Origin: Colwellia sp. PAMC 21821
Lineage (GTDB): Bacteria > Pseudomonadota > Gammaproteobacteria > Enterobacterales > Alteromonadaceae
Reading direction: 5' to 3'
NCBI RefSeq assembly: GCF_002077175.1
Contig: NZ_CP014943.1
Coordinates: 1,550,001 to 1,614,000, forward strand
Length of the DNA stretch: 64,000 bases
The translations under genes and the position numbers were made by a program. Position 1 is the stretch's first letter; each line of letters begins with the position of its first letter. Positions 57,760-64,000 of the stretch are shown piece by piece. The notes below the pieces were generated by a model. The model was not told the DNA's origin and did not search any database. It saw only the letters and a list, made by a program, of their open reading frames with translations.

Positions 57760-57859
57760 GCAATTGTCGAGTAATAGCGGGCTATTGCGATTGAAAACAA
57801 CGCAGTTATTGACGATTTAAACTGCCTTAAAATGATCGATTATTTATTTCAATTGGTAT

Positions 57860-58119
57860 AAGTTCTTGTATCAACATAAAAGTTTACTTAAGCATTTGTA
57901 CATGTGCTTATATGGATGTAAGTTATTAATGTAATGCAGAACCACTTACGAGATAGCTAGGAACGGCGATGTGAATAAAGCAGATATAAGCGTTTTAGAC
58001 TACTCTAAGATGATGGGTTATTTATTTCAATTACTATTATATTTTCTCACTGAATATGCGCCTTAAAAAATAGGGAAATTTGACTAGTCTACAAAAATTT
58101 TCCTATATCGAGAACTTTT
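57860..58119. other. Spacer with a decayed family A relic
   Basis: About 57915-58040 resembles family A: AAGTTATT near the start, and TTTTAGAC...AAGATGATGGGTTATTTATTTCAATTA at the end, compared with AAAATGATCGATTATTTATTTCAATTGG. No gene is seen. Confidence 0.45.
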
Positions 58120-59109
58120 CTACAAAATGTTTTTGCCTTCCTCTGGATCCCTTGATTCATTAGCTTGCTTGCGTAAATCATCATTATCGCTGCTAGTATC
58201 ATCACTAACTTCGGTAATCGTCACCTGCGTAACACTTGGATTTACAGATTGATTTTTTTGATTTTGAGTGTGAGCTTCAGCATTAACAATCACCCGTTCT
58301 CTCGCATCATCAGGCATTGAAATGCCATTTTCTGTATACGCCAATACCACTCTTTTCATTAAAACCGATGCTACTTTCGCCTGGCTATTCTGCTCATTAT
58401 TAACCCAGAAGTATAAACGTAAATTACAGGTTGATGAACCAAGTGAGTCGACAAGAACTTGTGGCTCAGGTTCTTGTAGAACTACATCAAGCGTACTCAT
58501 AATCTCAAGAGCGATTGCTTGTGCTTGGTTTACGTCCGCATCATAACCAATACCAATTACAAAGGTTCCGCGCATGTTAGGGTTAGCGGTCAGGTTTCGA
58601 ATCGCATTTTTATAAATAGTAGCATTAGGCACTTGAATGTGATCACCGTTAAAATCAACTAAGGTAGTAGCTCGTGAAGTCATTTTTTTTACCACACCTA
58701 AATAGCCCTCAACTTCAACAATATCGCCTAGCTTAAATGGTCGCTGAACACTCAAAAGTAAACTGGAGAGAAAGTTTTCTGCGATATCTTTAAATGCAAA
58801 GCCGACAATAAGACCAAGCACACCTGTACCACTTAATAGTGCTACGGCAAATTGTGTTAGCCCAGCTAACCTCATTAAAATGTATAAACCGACCAAGATC
58901 ACAGCAAGACTTATTATTCGACGTACCACCACTAAAATAAGACGGCTGCCATTACGCTTTTGTAATGGACGTGTAAGCATGGTTGATAAGGGTCTTGCGA
59001 TAATAAAAAAGACCGAGAATATAACTAATCCCAATATAATTGTTGGAAGTTTTTCAAGCGTATGCTGAAACATTATCGATAATTCATTAGATAATTGGGT
59101 AAATTCCAT
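58120..59109 (-). CDS. mscS: Small-conductance mechanosensitive channel MscS family
   Basis: A 329-residue protein from ATG 59109; a TTG five codons earlier is possible. There are three N-terminal helices, the third pore-lining helix being the Gly/Ala-rich AVALLSGTGVLGLIVGFAFKDIAENF. The beta domain (DIVEVEGYLGVVKKMTSRATTLVDFNGDHIQVPNA) and the alpha/beta vestibule follow. The last 60 residues form a hydrophilic acidic tail not present in E. coli MscS. It releases solutes on osmotic downshock. Confidence 0.92.
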   Translation of the reverse strand: MEFTQLSNELSIMFQHTLEKLPTIILGLVIFSVFFIIARPLSTMLTRPLQKRNGSRLILVVVRRIISLAVILVGLYILMRLAGLTQFAVALLSGTGVLGLIVGFAFKDIAENFLSSLLLSVQRPFKLGDIVEVEGYLGVVKKMTSRATTLVDFNGDHIQVPNATIYKNAIRNLTANPNMRGTFVIGIGYDADVNQAQAIALEIMSTLDVVLQEPEPQVLVDSLGSSTCNLRLYFWVNNEQNSQAKVASVLMKRVVLAYTENGISMPDDARERVIVNAEAHTQNQKNQSVNPSVTQVTITEVSDDTSSDNDDLRKQANESRDPEEGKNIL

Positions 59110-60024
59110 CTTGTGCACTCTCAATAACTATTAGGTTTTAATTTGACTATAAGCAGAAAAGATCACTACCTAAATACAAAGCGATTAATATTATTAGTAT
59201 AAGCAAATTTAATGCCTACTATTTGTAACCATTATTCATGATAAATACATCGAGTTACTCGCATATAGCAGCGATGGAAATACTTAGATTTTAAAAATAA
59301 TAATAGCGGGTCATTACATACATAAATTATAAGCTAATTGACGTGAATTTATGCTACTTGGCAATAATCGCAGTTGCTCTACTTAATACAGTAATAAGCA
59401 TGCCTAAACTTCCGGTGTTGATCCCACTAAAAAATTAAATAAAATCGCCCTTGAGCAGATTGCGGATTTCATTTCTTACCAATGTAATATTTACACCTTT
59501 AAAGTAATTTTTACGCCCATTATGCCAACAATATGATCACATTATACTTCTCTTCCACTGTCACGAGTTGCCATCAAGTGAAACTATTCATTAGTTTAAT
59601 TAGCGAGCATAAAATGAGAAAAAGGTGTTACAAAAGTACTAGCTTCTTATCGTAAATTTAATACTTTACTCATGTAGCTTTACTGACGTATATTTAATTT
59701 ATATATTGATTTTTGTCTTTACGTTACTAAGCGACTATAAAAGGCTCATATGTATCATCATTGATTTAAGAACGATAACTACTGATGATTATAGCCAAGA
59801 AAAAAGTATACCTCTACTTGCTTAAATAAGTGTTTCAACTAAACCATAATAGATGTGAGCCCCAGTAAAACAAAGGTACTTTTTTCTCAATCTAATAATG
59901 CGCGCCAAGTATTCAACAAATCAGCCCGATTAATATTATACTAAATAAGTGTAACCGATAGTTTTGGAACGAATATTGTAATACTCATGAAATAACCAAA
60001 ACGCCATAAAATAAGCGATCTAAA
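59110..60024. other. 900-bp intergenic region without recognised content
   Basis: AT-rich spacer between divergent mscS and the FNT gene. All frames are short. I see no repeat-family copy, strong hairpin or RNA gene. Its length leaves room for a small RNA, but nothing in the sequence supports one. Confidence 0.4.
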
Positions 60025-60936
60025 ATGAACGAAATAAATGACGATGAAGTGCCTAAAATTGTCTCAGCTGATGGCGAGCCACTTTTCGAAGAACATACTG
60101 CAGAGCGAAGTAAAGAACGTGTAAAAGAGAGCGGCGAATATGTGCCCGTTATAATTAAACGCACGGACGAAACCCTACGCCATCCTGATGATATTTTGGA
60201 GAAAGCAATAGAAGAAGGTCTTGAACAGTTAGTTCGACCAGGTTTATCACTATTTCTCTCCGCTATTGCTGCAGGTATGATCATTTGCTTTACCGTCATG
60301 GCAGTGGGTGTTATGACGACGATTGTTGGAGACCTAGATTCTGGCTTTAATCGTATTTTGGTAGCACTTGTTTATCCATTAGGCTTTATTTTATGCATAC
60401 TCAGCGGTACTCAGCTATTTACCGAGCACACCGCTACCGCTTTTTATCCAATACTAGACAAACGCGCTAACTTAACCGTTATGCTTAAATTATGGGCGAT
60501 TGTAATTTCAGGCAACTTATTCGGTGGATTAATAAGTGCTGGATTACTTAGCGCTGCAGACGATGTAATTCATGCAGCAGATGGCTACCTTGTTATCGCA
60601 CAACACATGTTAGCTTACGAATATAGTACTTTGCTTGTCAGTGCAATTCTCGCTGGTTGGCTTATGGCGCTTGGTGCTTGGACCATTTTATCTACTTCTT
60701 CAACAGCCAGCCAAATTCTGTGTATTTACATTGTTACCTTTGTCATTGGTGTCGGTGGTTTGCATCACTCTATTGCTGGATCAGTTGAATTATTCGTTGC
60801 TCTTTTTACATCAAACGCCATTGCTGTAAGTGATATAGCTGTTACAATTGTAGTGATATTATTAGGTAATGCTTTTGGCGGAAGTGTATTTGTTGCATTG
60901 CTCAATCATGGGCACATACGCGCACTCAACAAATGA
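60025..60936 (+). CDS. Formate/nitrite transporter (FNT) family channel
   Basis: A 303-residue protein. The first 75 residues are charged and cytoplasmic. Six helices follow with family features: GLSLFLSAIAAGM, SGTQLFTEHTATAFYP, GNLFGGLISAGLL, ILAGWLMALGAWT, and GNAFGGSVFVALLNHGH with the pore histidine region. It is the FNT-2/YfdC-like branch rather than FocA. It forms pentameric channels for small anions; substrate unknown. Confidence 0.85.
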   Translation: MNEINDDEVPKIVSADGEPLFEEHTAERSKERVKESGEYVPVIIKRTDETLRHPDDILEKAIEEGLEQLVRPGLSLFLSAIAAGMIICFTVMAVGVMTTIVGDLDSGFNRILVALVYPLGFILCILSGTQLFTEHTATAFYPILDKRANLTVMLKLWAIVISGNLFGGLISAGLLSAADDVIHAADGYLVIAQHMLAYEYSTLLVSAILAGWLMALGAWTILSTSSTASQILCIYIVTFVIGVGGLHHSIAGSVELFVALFTSNAIAVSDIAVTIVVILLGNAFGGSVFVALLNHGHIRALNK

Positions 60937-61150
60937 TCTATGCCAATGATAAGTTAACAATAACGAGCATAGTGAACATATCAGTAAGTGAGCATAAACT
61001 CGCGAAAAACCTTTAAAGATCAATGTCGATTAAATCGTAGTTAAAGATTATTTAACTGTATTTTCAGCGTCTATTGTTTAAGAGAAAAAGCCTTCAATGC
61101 ATAATGAAAAAAATTGTATTAACGAAGTATTATTTTGATCATTTGAAACA

Positions 61151-61180
61151 AAAAAGCCCTGTAAAACAGGGCTTTATTTA
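61151..61180 (-). terminator. Rho-independent terminator of ssb
   Basis: AAAGCCCTG and CAGGGCTTT with a TAAAA loop. On the minus strand the hairpin is followed by TTTTTTG, about 35 bp after the ssb stop; it may also work on the plus strand. Confidence 0.8.
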
Positions 61181-61213
61181 TTTATTTTTAAACATTTATC
61201 ATTTTGTCTTTGA

Positions 61214-61897
61214 TCAGAACGGGATGTCGTCATCAAAATCAATGGTTGGTTCTTGAGGGTTTACTTTCGGTGCATTCTGTTGAAAGCCACCTTGTTGCTG
61301 TTGAAAACCACCAGACTGTTGTTGAGGTGCAGACTGTTGTTGGAAACCACCCGATTGTTGTGGAGCTGACTGCTGTTGTGCTGGTTGTTGAAATCCACCA
61401 CTTTGTTGAGCAGGTTTATTATAAGCTTGTTGTGGCGCTGCTTGCTGATTGTATCCGCCACTTTGTTGTGGTGCAGCAGCTTGCTGTTGGAAACCACCTG
61501 ATTGTTGAGGCGCTTGTTGATTAAAACCACCTGCACCAGCACCGCTGCCACCACGTGAATCTAACATCTGCATAGTGCCGTTAAAACCTTGAACTACAAT
61601 TTCAGTGGTATATTGGTCTTGGCCTTGCTGGTTTTGCCACTTACGTGTTTGCAAAGCACCTTCAATATAAACTTTAGAGCCTTTCTTTAAATATTCACCG
61701 GCGATTTCAGCAAGTTTTCCGAACATGACTACACGGTGCCATTCAGTTTTTTCTTTTTGTTCACCCGTTTGCTTGTCTTTCCAACTTTCAGAAGTTGCAA
61801 TAGTAAGGTTAGCTACCCCACCACCGTTAGGCATAAAACGTACTTCAGGGTCTTTCCCTAAGTTACCTAAAATTATTACTTTATTGACACCAGCCAT
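61214..61897 (-). CDS. ssb: Single-stranded DNA-binding protein
   Basis: A 227-residue protein from ATG 61897, which starts [18 protein letters not shown]; a TTG two codons upstream is unlikely. The OB fold covers residues 1-110 ([28 protein letters not shown]). A long Gln/Gly-rich linker (about 120-210, repeats of QQSGGFQQ) leads to the acidic tip DFDDDIPF that recruits repair and replication partners. The linker is longer than in E. coli SSB (178 residues total) and is internally repetitive. Confidence 0.96.
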   Translation of the reverse strand: MAGVNKVIILGNLGKDPEVRFMPNGGGVANLTIATSESWKDKQTGEQKEKTEWHRVVMFGKLAEIAGEYLKKGSKVYIEGALQTRKWQNQQGQDQYTTEIVVQGFNGTMQMLDSRGGSGAGAGGFNQQAPQQSGGFQQQAAAPQQSGGYNQQAAPQQAYNKPAQQSGGFQQPAQQQSAPQQSGGFQQQSAPQQQSGGFQQQQGGFQQNAPKVNPQEPTIDFDDDIPF

Positions 61898-61947
61898 GAA
61901 CAAAATCCTATATTTGCAGTAAAGTATTACTTTACCAATTTAACACT

Positions 61948-61971
61948 TTCTGAGCGTCAGCTCGCTCAGAA
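61948..61971. promoter_or_regulatory. Perfect 9-bp hairpin upstream of ssb
   Basis: TTCTGAGCG (61948-61956) pairs with CGCTCAGAA (61963-61971), 51 bp before the ssb start. It does not look like a LexA box. It may end the upstream thioesterase transcript or structure the ssb leader. Confidence 0.4.
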
Positions 61972-62188
61972 TATTTATTTTTAATAACGATAAACAGATT
62001 CTATCATTAGATGTAAAAAATTACGCTAGATTTACGTTTTTTTTATTAAATATTTTATCCAACTTAAGCAAATTACGATGCACATGATTAGCGTTATTTT
62101 AAGAGCACTCGCTGGCTTTTAGTGCGCTCAACCATTCATCTTAATGATGTTCAGTCTGACAATACATTCCTAGTATTTATAATACTGT

Positions 62189-62581
62189 TTAGGCAAAAAA
62201 GTGCTCTTTCATAAGACTAATAGTCTCATCTGAAATTTTTTGCGACTTTTTAGTTTGATGGTCAAAGTGCACCATAACAGCGGTACCCGACGCACATTTT
62301 TTATCTTCCTGCCATGCTTCTTGATACACATCAAAAGAGCTATTGCCAATGCGGCTAATAAATGTTTTTAATTCTACATCAGCGCCATATTGTAATTCAG
62401 CATGAAATTCAACGGTGGTTTTAGCTAAAATTAACTTCCAATTTTTTAAACTTAAATCAGGGGTAAACCATTTAAAAACAGGATCTCTAGCGCCTTCAAA
62501 CCATTGTGCAACTACGGTATTGTTGATATGACCTAAACCATCAGTTTCACAAAATCTTGGCTTTATATTTTCTTTAATCAT
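62189..62581 (-). CDS. Hotdog-fold acyl-CoA thioesterase (4HBT family)
   Basis: A 130-residue protein with the YbgC/FadM-type signature FCETDGLGHINNTVVAQWFEGARD (catalytic Asp in ETDGLGHINN) and a beta segment AKTTVEFHAELQYGADVELKTFISRIG. Known role of the family: hydrolysis of short or long acyl-CoA thioesters. It stands alone; the substrate cannot be told from the sequence. Confidence 0.85.
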   Translation of the reverse strand: MIKENIKPRFCETDGLGHINNTVVAQWFEGARDPVFKWFTPDLSLKNWKLILAKTTVEFHAELQYGADVELKTFISRIGNSSFDVYQEAWQEDKKCASGTAVMVHFDHQTKKSQKISDETISLMKEHFFA

Positions 62582-62792
62582 TATGATTCTCTACTTTTTT
62601 TTTCGAAATATTTGTATTTAAATCACAAAGTGTATACTTTTAATAGGTTGATTTATCGTGACTAAAACAACCGTGGTAAATACTTTGTAAATAAAATTTA
62701 TGACAACATTCTACAGAGATTTATCGACAAGGTAATTAAATTAGTGGCAGTTTATTGTATGCTGAGCTCGGATTAATAATAAGAATATAACC

Positions 62793-63491
62793 ATGACAGA
62801 TTTTATTGAAGTATACCCTAATGCACTTAGCCGAGAGTTTTGTGAAAAATTTATTCAAGATTTTGATAACAGCAAACATAAAGTACCTGGAAGAACGGGT
62901 AACGGCGTTGATACCACAAAAAAACTCAGTCAAGATATTTACCTCAACCAACATGCTGAATTTCAGCCGGCATTGCAAACCATTTTACAAGCCTGCGGCG
63001 AGCATATTACCGATTATATTGGCAAATATTTCTTTAGCTTAATTGGCGGCATTTCATTAACCGTTCAACACCCTAAAACTAAACAGCCAGTCGTATTAAC
63101 AGTCGATAACTTTGAAGAAGTTGGCAAACCAAATTTATTTAATTTGATAAAGTATTTGTTCAATTTGGCGCCTGTAAATGGCCAGCGGTATGAGCAAGGC
63201 AAAGGGAACTATGGCTATTGGCACTCGGAAATATTTCCACAACTGGGTGAGAATAAAGCGCTGCATAGAGTGCTACTGTTTATAATTTATTTAAATGACG
63301 TTGAAGAAGGTGGCGAAACAGACTTTTATTATCAACATAAAAGTATTAAGCCTAAGGCCGGCAGCATGATTATTGCTCCGTGCGGCTTTACTCATACACA
63401 CCGAGGTAATATACCAATTTCATCGAATAAGTATGTGCTAACGTCTTGGATGAGCTTTAATCCGGCCCAGCAAATATATACCTCAAGTTAG
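62793..63491 (+). CDS. 2-oxoglutarate/Fe(II)-dependent oxygenase family protein
   Basis: A 232-residue protein of the prolyl-4-hydroxylase-like superfamily. The iron ligands appear as HSE in YGYWHSEIFPQ (HxE instead of the usual HxD) and a histidine in GFTHTHRG. The core strand LLFIIYLNDVEEGGETDFYYQ is typical, and the usual Arg/Lys for 2-oxoglutarate may be the Lys in SSNKYVLTSW. Target (protein or metabolite) unknown. It is monocistronic. Confidence 0.8.
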   Translation: MTDFIEVYPNALSREFCEKFIQDFDNSKHKVPGRTGNGVDTTKKLSQDIYLNQHAEFQPALQTILQACGEHITDYIGKYFFSLIGGISLTVQHPKTKQPVVLTVDNFEEVGKPNLFNLIKYLFNLAPVNGQRYEQGKGNYGYWHSEIFPQLGENKALHRVLLFIIYLNDVEEGGETDFYYQHKSIKPKAGSMIIAPCGFTHTHRGNIPISSNKYVLTSWMSFNPAQQIYTSS

Positions 63492-63549
63492 CAAATGATT
63501 TTTCACGTGCTCAGCCATTGGTTATTAACACTTTTTGAAAAATAAAGTT

Positions 63550-63660
63550 ATACCAATTTCATTAACTAAGTGTTCTACTTTTTAATGAGGAAAAATGGCT
63601 AATGACAAGGCATAAAATTTAGTCAGTAGTCATGCTACTTATAAATGCTATAACGTTGGC
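63550..63660. repeat. Repeat family B, third copy (right end diverged)
   Basis: Begins ATACCAATTTCATTAACTAAGTG and follows the 54467 copy through GAGGAAAAATGGCTAATGACAAGGC and GTCAGTAGTCATGCTACTTATAAA. After about 63655 the similarity fades and no clear right end is visible. It fills most of the spacer before the last gene. Confidence 0.75.
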
Positions 63661-63709
63661 GGAAGTATTGAGCTGTCAAACTCATTTTAACGGAACTAAT
63701 TAATATTTT

Positions 63710-64000
63710 ATGGATAAAATAATTATATGTATTGCGGCTCTTTTCATGGGTCATAGCTTTGCAGCACAACCGTTACCGGTATTAACCGTTGCAAGTGAAG
63801 AATGGCAGGAATATACCAACGCTGATGGTACAGGTACATACTGGGATATCGTAAGAGCGGTGTATGGAAAGCACTATCAATTGGAATTTATATCAACTAG
63901 CTGGAGTCGTGCGCTAAATTTAGTAGAAACGAGACGTGCAGATATACTTGTTGGCAGCTATAAAGACAAAAATCGAAAGCTGCTTTTTCCACAGCATCAT
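63710..64000 (+). CDS. Periplasmic solute-binding protein, 5' part only
   Basis: Frame open from ATG 63710 to the window edge (97 codons). Signal peptide (IIICIAALFMGHSFAAQ), then a family-3 type opening (LTVASEEWQEYTNADGTGTYWDIVRAVYG), SWSRALNLVETRRADILVGSYKD. It resembles the orphan binding protein at 32080 in plan but is not a close copy. The right part and neighbours are outside the window. Confidence 0.75.
   Translation, partial: MDKIIICIAALFMGHSFAAQPLPVLTVASEEWQEYTNADGTGTYWDIVRAVYGKHYQLEFISTSWSRALNLVETRRADILVGSYKDKNRKLLFPQHH

Larger units (their letters stand above)
56195..57859. repeat. Repeat family A copy, interrupted by an IS and a palindrome
   Basis: The left part, 56195-56252, matches 54629-54686 exactly through TTCAAGAATA. 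The right part, about 57768-57859, matches the rest of the intact copy from GAGTAATAGC to GGTAT. About 1.5 kb in between contains the IS110-family element and a palindrome. A diverged third copy lies around 57915-58040. Confidence 0.85.

Noticed and set aside
61074..61256. 60-codon frame downstream of the FNT gene
   Set aside because: It runs through the ssb terminator hairpin and into the 3' end of ssb on the other strand.
61948..61971. LexA box upstream of ssb
   Set aside because: The palindrome is CTGAGCG/CGCTCAG and lacks the CTGT-N8-ACAG pattern.

Overview
The window looks like chromosome of a marine gammaproteobacterium of the Alteromonadales, most likely Colwelliaceae (Colwellia or Thalassotalea type). 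This is inferred from the low GC, the ArcA/stand-alone HPt pair, the FabY-type ketosynthase, the tyrS / M23 peptidase / anmK layout, and dispersed ATACCAA-ended palindromic repeats. No rRNA, tRNA, prophage or CRISPR array is visible.

Layout: (1) 1-8 kb: the 5' end of a dapA-like gene under a lysine riboswitch, a DsbA-fold protein, rsmC, a sensor kinase, arcA, a stand-alone HPt gene and folE2. (2) 8-19 kb: gltBD, a membrane diguanylate cyclase and fabY with a divergent AraC/GlxA regulator. (3) 20-27 kb: an ArsR repressor divergent from an RND exporter / LolA-like protein / outer-membrane barrel operon whose barrel gene carries a one-base frameshift; then an Lrp regulator beside a CtlX-type hydrolase. 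(4) 27-36 kb: housekeeping genes (dUTPase, mtnN, CbiB-like, rhodanese, TRIC channel, fumC). (5) 36-49 kb: membrane and stress genes (mscL, small membrane proteins, TrkH/TrkA-like pair, trmK, YjiH, DUF1206, Shewanella-like phosphatase, EF-hand lipoprotein) separated by long AT-rich spacers with palindromes and a 10-bp tandem repeat. (6) 49-64 kb: tyrS, an M23 endopeptidase, anmK, yfcH, a repeat-rich region with an IS110-family element, mscS, an FNT channel, ssb, a thioesterase, a 2OG-Fe oxygenase and the start of a solute-binding protein.

The most notable item is the IS110-family element at 56292-57690. It has IS1111-type inverted repeats and a long noncoding stretch downstream of the transposase. 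That stretch contains a 10-nt sequence complementary to one host flank and a 6-nt sequence matching the other, on opposite strands, as expected of a bridge RNA (seekRNA). The element sits inside an older ATACCAA-ended repeat, next to another palindrome. Other points of interest are the frameshifted barrel gene, the arcA-hptA neighbourhood, the dapA riboswitch with a hairpin over the ribosome-binding site, and several families of small dispersed repeats.
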